DNA of 64,000 nt from Lachnospiraceae bacterium (GTDB taxonomy: Bacteria > Bacillota > Clostridia > Lachnospirales > Lachnospiraceae), in the NCBI GenBank assembly GCA_022790855.1, contig JAAVYA010000030.1, positions 1-64,000 on the forward strand, given 5' to 3'. This document shows, in pieces, positions 26,823 to 35,303 of this stretch. Numbering within the stretch: position 1 is the first letter of the stretch; each line of letters opens with the position of its first letter. Under the pieces are notes generated by a model. The model was not told the DNA's origin and did no database searches. It saw only the letters and a program-made list of their open reading frames with translations. Both the position numbers and the translations under genes were made by a program.

Positions 26823-27607
26823 AAAAATCGGCAGAACGGATGTATTTGGTACTGATCTTTTTATTTTTGTACCTGCCCATTGCCGTTCTTATCGTACTCT
26901 CTTTTAATAATTCCAAATCCAGAGTGGTATGGGGCGGTTTTACCTTAAAATGGTATCAGCAGCTCTTTCATAACAACACCATCAAGGCTGCTTTTACGAC
27001 TACGATTTTTATTACTCTGGTTTCTGCCCTGCTGGCTACTCTCTTGGGAACGTTGGCGGCTTTGGGCATCCATGCCATGAAATCCAAAAAGCAGGCTATC
27101 ATGCTGGGAGCCACCAACATTCCCCTGCTGAATGCAGATATTGTAACCGGATTGTCCATGATGCTGTTATTTGTGCGATTTACAAAGCTTGGGATGTCCA
27201 CAGTATTAATTGCGCATATTACGTTTAACATTCCTTACGTCATCCTCAATGTGCTGCCAAAGCTGCGGCAATGCAGTCAGAATACTTATGAAGCGGCTTT
27301 GGACCTGGGAGCTACGCCTTTGTATGCATTTCGTAAAATTATCTGGCCTCAGATCCGTCCTGGTGTATTTTCCGGCGCATTAATGGCCATGACTATGTCA
27401 TTGGACGATTTTTCTGTCACTTATTTTACAAAGGGAGCCGGTATCAATACCCTCTCCACCATGATCTATACGGAAATGCGCAAGGGTATTATCCCGGAGA
27501 TGTATGCGCTTTCCACCATTCTGTTTTTTATTGCACTGCTTCTTTTGTTGGTGATGAACTTTGGTTCTTCCCGCAAAGAAAAACTTGTCAAGGAAAGGAT
27601 AGGATAA
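26816..27607 (+). CDS. potC: Spermidine/putrescine ABC transporter permease PotC
   Basis: The second permease subunit, 263 residues with six membrane segments. The EAA motif is EAALDLGATPLYAFRKIIWP near residue 161-180. The conserved MTMSLDDFSVTYFT segment near residue 195 is typical of PotC/PotI. It overlaps the potB 3' end and is followed 4 bases later by potD. Confidence 0.94.
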   Translation: MVKKSAERMYLVLIFLFLYLPIAVLIVLSFNNSKSRVVWGGFTLKWYQQLFHNNTIKAAFTTTIFITLVSALLATLLGTLAALGIHAMKSKKQAIMLGATNIPLLNADIVTGLSMMLLFVRFTKLGMSTVLIAHITFNIPYVILNVLPKLRQCSQNTYEAALDLGATPLYAFRKIIWPQIRPGVFSGALMAMTMSLDDFSVTYFTKGAGINTLSTMIYTEMRKGIIPEMYALSTILFFIALLLLLVMNFGSSRKEKLVKERIG

Positions 27608-27611
27608 ATTT

Positions 27612-28670
27612 ATGAAAAAAAGAATTGCTGCCCTCTTCACAATATTATTTGCGGTATGTTTTTTTACCGGATGCGGGGATTCCGGCTCTGACGAAAATAC
27701 CCTCACCGTTTTAAATTACGGAAAATATTTAGATCCCAAGGCCATTGAGATGTTTGAGGAAGAAACCGGCATCCAGGTGGAATACGAGGAGTATATTACT
27801 CCAGAGAACATGTACACCAAGTACAAAGCCGGCTCCATTGATTATGATTTAATCTGCACTTCCGACTACATGATTGAAAAGCTGATTCAGGAAGGAGAAA
27901 TCTTGGAAATTAATTTCGACGGATTTTCCAATCTTTCCAACCTAGACTCCACCTATTTCGAGTTTTCCAAATCCTTTGACCCGGAAAACAAATACACAGT
28001 GCCCTACTTCTTCGGAACCGTGGGAATTTTATATAATAAAAATATGGTAGACGAAGAGGATATGCAGTCCTGGGACTGCCTGTGGAATGAAAAATACAAA
28101 GACCAGATCATTATGGCTGACAGTGTACGGGATTCTTTTATGGCCGCCTTAAAATATAAGGGGTATTCCCTTAACACCACAGAGGAAAATCAGCTATTGG
28201 AAGCCCAGGAAATCCTGATCCAGCAGAAACCTCTGGTGTATTCCTACTTGGTAGACGAAGCTCAGGATGAAATGATTGGAGAAAATGCCGCGCTGGCTTT
28301 GGTATATTCCGGGGAAGCGGGATATGCCATCGAATTAAATGAAAACCTGGCCTATAGTGTTCCAAAGGAAGGCTCTAATATGTGGATTGATTCCTGGTTC
28401 CTTCCCAAAACCTGCAAACACCAGGAAAATGCAGAAAAATTTCTGGATTTTCTTTGCCGAAAAGAGATTGCAGCCATGAACTTTGAGTATGTATATTATG
28501 CAACTCCCAATAAAGCTCTGGTAGAATCTTTAGAGGAAGAGCTCCAGAATAACACCACCATCTTCCCGCCTAAGGAAGTGCTGGACCGCTGCGAGGTATT
28601 AAAAACTTTGGATGAAACTGCTACTGCCAAATACAATGAGCTTTGGAAAGAAATAAAGTCCACCGATTAA
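27612..28670 (+). CDS. potD: Spermidine/putrescine-binding lipoprotein PotD
   Basis: Extracellular binding protein for polyamines, anchored by lipid. The 352-residue precursor has a signal peptide with the lipobox FTGC (Cys at about residue 21), followed by a Ser/Asp-rich linker. The mature protein begins LTVLNYGKYLDPKAIEMFEE, the standard PotD opening, and contains the SDYMIEKL, FFGTVGILYNKNMVD and IDSWFLPKTCK segments that line the site. It is the last gene of the operon, before a strong terminator. Confidence 0.95.
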   Translation: MKKRIAALFTILFAVCFFTGCGDSGSDENTLTVLNYGKYLDPKAIEMFEEETGIQVEYEEYITPENMYTKYKAGSIDYDLICTSDYMIEKLIQEGEILEINFDGFSNLSNLDSTYFEFSKSFDPENKYTVPYFFGTVGILYNKNMVDEEDMQSWDCLWNEKYKDQIIMADSVRDSFMAALKYKGYSLNTTEENQLLEAQEILIQQKPLVYSYLVDEAQDEMIGENAALALVYSGEAGYAIELNENLAYSVPKEGSNMWIDSWFLPKTCKHQENAEKFLDFLCRKEIAAMNFEYVYYATPNKALVESLEEELQNNTTIFPPKEVLDRCEVLKTLDETATAKYNELWKEIKSTD

Positions 28671-28707
28671 AATTTTGCTTGAATTTTTTCGAAAAACATG
28701 ATACAGT

Positions 28708-28737
28708 AAATCCACGCAAATATTTGCGTGGATTTTT
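28708..28737 (+). terminator. Terminator of the pot operon
   Basis: A 13-base perfect inverted repeat (AAATCCACGCAAA and TTTGCGTGGATTT) with a 2-base loop, followed by TTTTTC, 37 bases beyond the potD stop codon. Confidence 0.9.
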
Positions 28738-28795
28738 CTATCTTTATCTTCTGATAACCTCCATCACAATACCCGTTTTACAAATAGGAGGTTCT

Positions 28796-29680
28796 ATGAC
28801 TTACGAATTGTTTAAAGCTTCTCTCTTAGAAGAACTGAAAGGGCATTTTCCGCCGGATACTGCCATCACCGTCCAATCGATTCCCCGCAACAACCAGCCT
28901 CGCCTAGAGGGCCTGACCATTTTAGAAAAAGGATTAAACATTGCGCCTACCATCTATATTCAGACGTATTATGAGAAAATGGAATCCCAGAAATGGGACT
29001 TTTCCCAAGCCTACCGCCATATCCTAGAGGATTATTACGCCTATCGTCCCCAAGAATCTATAGATGTTTCTTTTTTTCAGGAATTCTCCCATGTTCAAGA
29101 CAGGATTATGTTTCAATTGATCCATGCGGAAAGGAACCAGGAATTGTTAAAACAGATTCCCCACATTCCTTTCCTGGATCTCGCCATTGTGTTTTATTGT
29201 TTGATTTTTTCCGAACCTGCCAAAAGCGCCACCATACTAATTCAAAACAGCCACTTGAAGCTCTGGGGAATCGACGTCCCAAAGCTGCGGGAACTGGCCG
29301 GGAAAAATACTCCTGAATGGATGGAAGCAAGCTGTGAACCCTTGTCCCGGCTTCTGTCTGGTTTTCCATTGGAAGGACAACCTCTCTGCCCCTCTCCTCT
29401 CCCCATATATGTGCTGACAAACCGGCAACGGTTCCATGGCGCCGCATGTCTCTTATATCAGGATTTCATTTTTCAGTTATCAAAAAAATTCCGGTCTGAT
29501 TTCTATATAATACCCAGCAGCATTCATGAAGTACTGTTGATTCCGGCAACCTCAGAAATGGAGCCGGCTATGTTTAATCAGATGATCCGGGAAGTAAATG
29601 AAACGCAGCTGGAACCGGACGAAATTCTTTCTGACCATGTATACTACTATGACCGCAGCAAGCGGGAGCTCTCTTTCTAA
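28796..29680 (+). CDS. DUF5688 family protein
   Basis: A 294-residue protein of the DUF5688 family, common in Lachnospiraceae and of unknown function. It begins MTYELFKASLLEELKGHFP, carries a central long helical segment (AYRHILEDYYAYR) and ends with a compact alpha/beta region (FIIPSSIHEVLLIPATSE-like). No signal peptide or membrane segment. ATG has TAGGAGG six bases upstream. It is convergent with spo0A, 14 bases apart. Confidence 0.85.
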   Translation: MTYELFKASLLEELKGHFPPDTAITVQSIPRNNQPRLEGLTILEKGLNIAPTIYIQTYYEKMESQKWDFSQAYRHILEDYYAYRPQESIDVSFFQEFSHVQDRIMFQLIHAERNQELLKQIPHIPFLDLAIVFYCLIFSEPAKSATILIQNSHLKLWGIDVPKLRELAGKNTPEWMEASCEPLSRLLSGFPLEGQPLCPSPLPIYVLTNRQRFHGAACLLYQDFIFQLSKKFRSDFYIIPSSIHEVLLIPATSEMEPAMFNQMIREVNETQLEPDEILSDHVYYYDRSKRELSF

Positions 29681-29694
29681 TCCTTCCCGAGCCT

Positions 29695-30495
29695 TCAGGT
29701 ACGCTTCTTATATTCTAACCGGATCTTGTCCGCGATCAATGCAATAAATTCGGAATTGGTGGGCTTACCTTTGCCATTATTGATGGTATAGCCAAATAAT
29801 TCATCAATAGTATCCATCTTGCCTCTGCTCCATGCCACCTCAATGGCATGGCGGATGGCCCGTTCTACCCGGCTGGGCGTCGTTTGGTATTTCTTGGCAA
29901 TGGTAGGATACAAAATCTTGGTAATGGAATTGAGCATTTCAATATCCATCACAGACATGATAATCGCTTCCCGCAAATATTGATACCCTTTGATATGGGC
30001 GGGAACCCCGATTTCATGGATGATCCCGGTTACTTCGCTCTCTAAATTCCGCTCTGTATATTCTTCCTGTTTTTCATAGGCATTGATCTTTTTGATTTCT
30101 CCTGCCAAACGGTTACTGCGTTTCTTTACATATTTAATCCTGCTTAAAACCGTATCGTTATCAAAGGGTTTCATAATATAATAATCTGCTCCCAGAGCAA
30201 AGGCATCTTCTGTAATTTTTTCCTGGCCTATGGCGCTGATCATGATGAACGCCGGATGCTTTTTGATATTCCTGTCATTTTTTATCTTATCCATGACGCT
30301 CAAACCATCCAATTTAGGCATGACAATATCTAAAAGCACCACATCCGGCTCCTTATCCTTTATCATACCGTACGCTTCTTCTCCATCCTTCGCTGTACCT
30401 ACCACCTGTAATTCGTCATCACTTTTTATAATATTGCTTAATAAGTGTAACATTCTTTCGTTGTCATCTGCTATTGCCACGTTCAGCTTATCCAT
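29695..30495 (-). CDS. spo0A: Sporulation transcription factor Spo0A
   Basis: Master response regulator of sporulation. The 266-residue protein has a receiver domain with acidic pocket D10/D11, phosphoacceptor D56 in [13 protein letters not shown] and K108-type Lys in [10 protein letters not shown], then a linker, and the Spo0A DNA-binding domain (residues 150-266; [20 protein letters not shown] is the recognition region). Two Spo0A boxes and a SigH-type promoter lie upstream. spo0A usually directly follows spoIVB, but here 3.4 kb of other genes intervene. Confidence 0.97.
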   Translation of the reverse strand: MDKLNVAIADDNERMLHLLSNIIKSDDELQVVGTAKDGEEAYGMIKDKEPDVVLLDIVMPKLDGLSVMDKIKNDRNIKKHPAFIMISAIGQEKITEDAFALGADYYIMKPFDNDTVLSRIKYVKKRSNRLAGEIKKINAYEKQEEYTERNLESEVTGIIHEIGVPAHIKGYQYLREAIIMSVMDIEMLNSITKILYPTIAKKYQTTPSRVERAIRHAIEVAWSRGKMDTIDELFGYTINNGKGKPTNSEFIALIADKIRLEYKKRT

Positions 30496-30572
30496 TCTGG
30501 AAACCTCCTGCTACTTTTTATGATAAATTCTCAAAAAACGAAACTATTTGTATTATAATTCTAAGTGCTGTT

Positions 30573-30606
30573 GGATTCAATAGAAAACTTTCTCATTCCT
30601 TCGACA
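30573..30606 (-). promoter_or_regulatory. SigH-type promoter with overlapping Spo0A box for spo0A
   Basis: On the minus strand the 0A box TGTCGAA (30606-30600) runs into a SigH-like -35 GAAGGAATG, then 12 bases, then the -10 ATTGAATCC. Spacing and bases fit the SigH consensus. Overlap of the 0A box with the -35 predicts direct autoregulation by phosphorylated Spo0A. Confidence 0.65.
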
Positions 30607-30703
30607 TTTTTTGACTTTTCTGTAATCTGCTCTTGCTATTTGTCAAAAGTTCTCGTTTCCTTTGAGCGCTTTCCCATAGTAACTGGAAGACCCTTTGTTT
30701 TTT

Positions 30704-30710
30704 TGTCGAA
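30704..30710 (+). promoter_or_regulatory. Second Spo0A box upstream of spo0A
   Basis: TGTCGAA on the plus strand, about 100 bases upstream of the SigH-type promoter. The rest of the 290-base spacer between spo0A and the GH95 gene is AT-rich with no gene. Confidence 0.5.
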
Positions 30711-30785
30711 GGCGGTCGTTAATTTTCAAGTTCTCAAAATGCGTTCTCATACGTTCTCGGACACTTTTTGGCATATGAGCGCCTT

Positions 30786-33101
30786 TTATAAGATTTCTTC
30801 CAAACAAATTTTCTCTCTTGCCGGCAGGTCTACTTCCTGCTCATTCCCCTCTTTGATCCGGATTGTAAGAATCCGACTTTTTTCGCTTTTAAGAGTAATC
30901 ATAACTTTTTCTTTTTGCCATTGGATTCCCACAACAATTCCTCCTCTGGCCCTCAATCCTCTGACAGAGCCCTCCTCCCAATGGGACGGCAGCGCCGGCA
31001 GAATATGGAGCATCCCTTCATGGCTCTGCAGCAGCGCTTCTGCCACTCCTGCCGTATATCCGAAGTTGCCGTCGATCTGATAAGGAGGATGGGCGCACAG
31101 CAGATTGGGGTATAGGCCTCCTTTGTGGAGATTCTCCGGCTGATGGGCATCCACCAGGGAAAACAGTTTCCCTATCATCTTTCCCACAGAAACTCCGTCT
31201 TTTAATCTGGCCCGCTGCAGCATCTTCCACGCCAGGCTCCATCCTGTTCCTTCCTCTCCCCGGCCATCCAGGGAAATACGGGCTGCCTGCATAAGCTTAG
31301 GTGTTGCCCTTCCAATGCCACTTCCCGGATGCAGCTCATAGAGATGGGATAGGTGTCTGTGATGGATATCCGCTTCTTTTAGTTCTTCGTTCCATTCTAA
31401 AATCTGGCCTTCGCTTCCTATTTCAATGGGAACCATCTGTTCCAACACTTCCTCGGCTTTGCAGCTTAAATCATCTTCCCGGCCCAATATCTTTACGCAC
31501 CGGAGATAATTACGGAACAAATTCCGAAGAATGGCATTCTCATTTTCACTATAATAAGCCACGGATACCTTCTGTCCCTGATGCAGGAACTCATTTTCAG
31601 GAGAAGTGGCCGGCGTCAAGGCATACCCTTTTTTCGTCTTAGAGACTGCATGAACGCCAAACAGCACATTTTCCCGTAGGATAGGATAAATGCGCTCCAA
31701 ATACGCTCTTTTTTCCTGGAACAAATAGTGATCAAACAGCTCGTTGCACAGCCAGGCATAGCCCATGGGCCAAAAATTCCACATAGCTTTGCCATTGGCG
31801 GGAGAGGTTTTACGCCAAAGGTCTACATTATGGAAGGCACAGGCTCCCTCCAATCCAAAATAAGCTCTGGCTGTCTGTTTTCCATCCTCCAGCATTTCCC
31901 TGCACAGTTCCACCAGAGGCTCTTCCATTTCTCCCAGCCCGCAAACGCCGGTCATCCAATAATTCATCTGGGTATTGATATTAATGGTGTAATCACAAAA
32001 CCAGGGCGGGATGCTTTCTTTATTCCAAATTCCCTGAAGGTTTGCCGCCTGCGTCCCTGGGCGAGAGGAAGAAATCAGCAGATAGCGTCCATAATGGAAC
32101 AGCAATTCTTCCAATCCCCGATCTTGTTTCCCTTGTCCCCGATCCGAAAGCCGCTGCTTCACATCCGTCTCTTCCGGGACATCCTGGGGCAAACAGAAAG
32201 AAACACGTTGAAAGTATTGCCCGTATTCCCTTTGATGCTCCTGTCGAATTTTGTCATACCCCTTCTGAAGTTCGGATAGATCTTTCTTAATAGATTCTTT
32301 TGGATCTACCCCTTCCAAAACCGGATGCTTCCTATAGCCACTAAAGCTGGAACGGATTGCAAGATACAAGACAAGATCCCTGGCTCCGGAAATCTCCAGG
32401 CCGTCTTCCCAGGCCTCCATAGACTGGAAATCTCCTTCTACTTTCCCCCAGCCCTCATAACTCATTCCCATATATTGGGGTTTATCAGAAAATGCAGGAA
32501 CCGCTTTCTCCGTTCCTACTTCTCCTTTAAAAAAAGGGTTCCTTCCGGGGCAGCGTCCCACAGCCCGCAATACTCCTGGTTCATAAACAGCCTCTGTCAG
32601 ATATCCGCCCTGGAATCCGAATTTTACGTGCAACGGCTCCTCTGATTGAATACGGTAAACAAGAAGCTGACTTGGCTGGCTGATCAAGCAGGTCCTTACC
32701 ACATGATTTTCCCCGCAAGTATAGGAAACCGTGACTTCTGCCGTGTCCAAATCCAGCCAGCGATGGTATTCCCCAACGGGCCCTTGGTTTTTAAATTCTA
32801 TGATAAGATTCCCGAAGGGGACATACATCTGCGTATCCGAAACCTTGCCGAAGGCTTTCTCTGCCTTCTCTGTCGCTTTCTTATATTCTCCCGCCTCAGC
32901 AAGGCTGCGGATTTCTTCCAAATATCCTGCTTCCATTGTTGTCTGGTCTTGAACGGGGTATCCGGACCATAAGGTATCTTCATTCAATGCCAGCGTTTCT
33001 TTTTCAATGCCGCCGAATACGGCGGCTCCCATGCGGCCGTTGCCAAGAATCAGGGCTTCCTGCCAGTTGTGTGCCGGCTGGTTAAAAAACATTTTTTTCA
33101 T
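30786..33101 (-). CDS. Glycoside hydrolase family 95 (alpha-L-fucosidase)
   Basis: A 771-residue inverting glycosidase of GH95, the family of 1,2-alpha-L-fucosidases acting on fucosylated host or plant glycans. The start [20 protein letters not shown] is typical. The active-site motifs line up with the family: [11 protein letters not shown] carries the two catalytic-site Asn, TSPENEF the acid Glu, and [11 protein letters not shown] the Asp. There is no signal peptide, so it probably acts in the cytosol on imported oligosaccharides. ATG follows GGGAGGG. It links to the fucose microcompartment locus 15 kb away; a related GH95 specificity such as alpha-L-galactosidase is not excluded. Confidence 0.92.
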   Translation of the reverse strand: MKKMFFNQPAHNWQEALILGNGRMGAAVFGGIEKETLALNEDTLWSGYPVQDQTTMEAGYLEEIRSLAEAGEYKKATEKAEKAFGKVSDTQMYVPFGNLIIEFKNQGPVGEYHRWLDLDTAEVTVSYTCGENHVVRTCLISQPSQLLVYRIQSEEPLHVKFGFQGGYLTEAVYEPGVLRAVGRCPGRNPFFKGEVGTEKAVPAFSDKPQYMGMSYEGWGKVEGDFQSMEAWEDGLEISGARDLVLYLAIRSSFSGYRKHPVLEGVDPKESIKKDLSELQKGYDKIRQEHQREYGQYFQRVSFCLPQDVPEETDVKQRLSDRGQGKQDRGLEELLFHYGRYLLISSSRPGTQAANLQGIWNKESIPPWFCDYTININTQMNYWMTGVCGLGEMEEPLVELCREMLEDGKQTARAYFGLEGACAFHNVDLWRKTSPANGKAMWNFWPMGYAWLCNELFDHYLFQEKRAYLERIYPILRENVLFGVHAVSKTKKGYALTPATSPENEFLHQGQKVSVAYYSENENAILRNLFRNYLRCVKILGREDDLSCKAEEVLEQMVPIEIGSEGQILEWNEELKEADIHHRHLSHLYELHPGSGIGRATPKLMQAARISLDGRGEEGTGWSLAWKMLQRARLKDGVSVGKMIGKLFSLVDAHQPENLHKGGLYPNLLCAHPPYQIDGNFGYTAGVAEALLQSHEGMLHILPALPSHWEEGSVRGLRARGGIVVGIQWQKEKVMITLKSEKSRILTIRIKEGNEQEVDLPAREKICLEEIL

Positions 33102-33133
33102 AGTATTCCCTCCCAAAACTTTTACCCATTTTT

Positions 33134-33395
33134 TTATTCCACATTCTTTAGCGCCCTTTCCATCGGTATCTTTTTGAGCCTCCGGAAATCAAACGCCATG
33201 ACCATCAGGTAGCCACTCAAGATAAACACAAATATCTTCGTATATCCAGCCAATGCAATCCAAAACGGAAACCATCCGCTGAATCCCGCCATAATCGCCT
33301 TCCACGCCTGCGTCATTATATGCACACCCAAACATGTACTGACAACAAAAGTTCATCCATATCAAAGGGATCTGCGTCAGCTTCTTATTATTCAT
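33134..33395 (-). pseudogene. Remnant of an FtsX-like ABC permease
   Basis: The last 60 codons read [20 protein letters not shown] followed by ALKNVE and a stop codon, the typical cytoplasmic C-terminus of FtsX-family permeases, preceded by one hydrophobic segment. A plausible N-terminus (MNNKKLTQIPLIWMNF) lies at 33395 in another frame. Only about 90 codons remain of a family usually exceeding 400, so the gene has suffered a large internal deletion. Confidence 0.5.
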
Positions 33396-33401
33396 GAAGA
33401 A

Positions 33402-33680
33402 TTATGTATAAGCTTCAAGTATATGTATAAGCGCACTCGCGCTGCTGCTGTGCGACCGCTCCAGAATTACATTGCAGCGTTCTGATTCAGCTACTGCACA
33501 GCGTACCATTTTGTGGGATGCCGTTGCCGTGAACAGAATCATCAAATCTGGCCTGCCAATTTGATTGCTTAAATCTGACCTCATTTTTGTAAACACTTTT
33601 GACTTATGGCTGTATTTTTTGCAAATCTCTTTATACCTGTTTTCCATCCTTTCATGTCCACCTATGATTACTATACTCAT
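33402..33680 (-). CDS. DUF2325 domain-containing protein
   Basis: A 92-residue protein covering the whole DUF2325 domain: SIVIIGGHERMENRYKEICK at the start, the central PDLMILFTATASHKMVR and a final HSSSASAL segment. The fold is Rossmann-like. DUF2325 genes often lie near ferrous-iron uptake genes in Clostridia, but none are seen here. Start ATG has AAAGGAG upstream. It has a candidate promoter with an operator-like dyad at 33806-33860. Confidence 0.85.
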   Translation of the reverse strand: MSIVIIGGHERMENRYKEICKKYSHKSKVFTKMRSDLSNQIGRPDLMILFTATASHKMVRCAVAESERCNVILERSHSSSASALIHILEAYT

Positions 33681-33713
33681 TTTACAGCTCCTTTCCTAGC
33701 TTAACTACTGCTA

Positions 33714-33741
33714 CCCACAGTGAACTCATATACACTGCGGG
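33714..33741. repeat. Inverted repeat in the DUF2325 leader
   Basis: CCCGCAGTG and CACTGTGGG arms around a 10-base loop, about 35 bases upstream of the DUF2325 start. It could be a leader hairpin or regulator site. Confidence 0.4.
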
Positions 33742-33805
33742 CAGTCAATAGTGTTAAAATACGCTCTAGGCACCGCACGATTCTCCCTGCCTTTAGAACT
33801 TTTTG

Positions 33806-33860
33806 GTTAGTTATTGCTAACTTTTATTAGATGGTAGCACAATCTTACATTCCTTGTCAA
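33806..33860 (-). promoter_or_regulatory. Promoter and DtxR-like dyad upstream of DUF2325
   Basis: On the minus strand TTGACA and TACCAT are separated by 18 bases. Downstream, at 33821-33806, lies the dyad GTTAGCAATAACTAAC, which resembles iron- or manganese-responsive DtxR-family operators. The assignment to that family is an inference from the base pattern. Confidence 0.45.
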
Positions 33861-33898
33861 GGAATTCTGTATATATTTTATTTCTATCTTTCCAAACT

Positions 33899-35170
33899 TC
33901 ACCTCCCCAGCATATTCTCAATAAAAATCCCATACCCCTTCGTAGAATCCTGAATAAACACATGGGTCACAGCGCCAACGAGCTTGCCGTTCTGGAGGAT
34001 GGGGCTGCCGCTCATCCCCTGGACAATCCCTCCGGTAAGGTTCAGCAATTCCTCATCCACCACCTGAAACTGAATTCCCTTGTTTTCGCTTTCACTGTTA
34101 AAATCCAGAGACGTAATCTCTATCTTATATTCCCGCCGTTCTCCGGAAACAGAGCTGATAATGGTGGCAGGCCCAGGTTCCATCTCCTGTTTCAGGCCAA
34201 TGTGCACAAAAGGTTCCGACTGCAATCCCTCAGGCACCTGGTTCAGCCTGCCGTAAATCCCGGACTCGGAATTGCCGGCTACGGTTCCCATACAATGTCT
34301 TGCCTCATAATCGATGACCCCTGACAATTCTCCAGGCTTTCCCTTTTCTCCCCGGGTAATTCCTATAATTTTTGTCTCATATAAAAGTCCCTCTCCTAAC
34401 TGTATCATTGTGCTGGTATCCACATCGCTTACGGGATGGCCCAGGGCGCCGTACTCCATATTCGACGTATAATAAGTCATGGTTCCTACCCCCGCCATAT
34501 CGTCCCGGACCCAGACGCCGATTTTATATTCTTCTTCTCCCGTTTGAACCGGGGAAACACGGATTTGGGTATACTCCCCGTTTCGCACAAGGCCGAGCAC
34601 CACATCGGAAGTTCCATACTTGTTTACTTTTTCAATTAATTCTTCCTTTGTCGTAACTGCTTCCCCGTTCACGGTCTTGATATAATCCCCGCTTTTTACC
34701 AAATGATAAGCCGGTTCATAATTCATGCCGTCTATCCCGGTGACGGTCCCTGTCCCGATCGCCAGGATTCCGTCTGTTTTTACATAAATACCAATGGGAA
34801 TCCCGCAGGGAACCACCATTTCTTCATTAATAACCTCTACATCCACTTCCTTAAAGGAAAAAATTCCAAATAATTTACAAACGATGGAAAAATTTCCTTC
34901 CTGGGAAGATTTTAAGGTAAAAGCCTGATTCATATCGATGCGGATTTCCTCGGAGGATACTTTCGGGCTTTGATTGACCAAGACTTCTGCTTTACTACCG
35001 TTTAGCTCTCCGGTTACCGGAACTTTTAAATCAAAGGTTTCTTCCCTTCCTGCAACGATGCGGATCTTGTCGGGAACCGACTGGCTCATCAAATAAAAAG
35101 AAAAAATGCAGATGAACACCAACCCTGCAAAGGCCAGCCATCTGCACCGTTTCTGAAACTTTCTGTACAT
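33899..35170 (-). CDS. spoIVB: SpoIVB peptidase
   Basis: Serine peptidase of family S55, made in the forespore, that triggers pro-sigma-K processing in the mother cell. The 423-residue protein has an N-terminal membrane anchor (residues 12-30), a central PDZ domain (about 150-215, PAYHLVKSGDYIKTVNGEAV) and the catalytic domain with GHPVSD (His) and GMSGSPILQNGKLVGAVTHV (nucleophile Ser). It follows recN, the usual order. Confidence 0.95.
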   Translation of the reverse strand: MYRKFQKRCRWLAFAGLVFICIFSFYLMSQSVPDKIRIVAGREETFDLKVPVTGELNGSKAEVLVNQSPKVSSEEIRIDMNQAFTLKSSQEGNFSIVCKLFGIFSFKEVDVEVINEEMVVPCGIPIGIYVKTDGILAIGTGTVTGIDGMNYEPAYHLVKSGDYIKTVNGEAVTTKEELIEKVNKYGTSDVVLGLVRNGEYTQIRVSPVQTGEEEYKIGVWVRDDMAGVGTMTYYTSNMEYGALGHPVSDVDTSTMIQLGEGLLYETKIIGITRGEKGKPGELSGVIDYEARHCMGTVAGNSESGIYGRLNQVPEGLQSEPFVHIGLKQEMEPGPATIISSVSGERREYKIEITSLDFNSESENKGIQFQVVDEELLNLTGGIVQGMSGSPILQNGKLVGAVTHVFIQDSTKGYGIFIENMLGR

Positions 35171-35209
35171 TCCTTCACATTCCTTTCCGGGCAGGCAAAT
35201 GCCTTATTT

Positions 35210-35244
35210 TTGCAGCAAGCCCAAAGCCTGCGGCAACTTTTTTT
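35210..35244 (+). terminator. Plus-strand intrinsic terminator, antisense to the recN-spoIVB unit
   Basis: TTGCAGCAAGC and GCCTGCGGCAA arms (two mismatches) followed on the plus strand by CTTTTTTTC. No plus-strand gene ends here; it would stop antisense transcripts running from spoIVB toward recN. On the minus strand it lacks a T-tract. Confidence 0.5.
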
Positions 35245-35303
35245 CATTTCCACCCTTTAGTATGCGAAGATAATGAGAATTCAATCTGGATTTTTTTAAC
35301 TTC

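Noticed and set aside
33134-33331. A 65-residue intact small membrane protein
   Set aside because: Its sequence is the standard C-terminus of an FtsX-type permease, so it is better read as a truncated gene.
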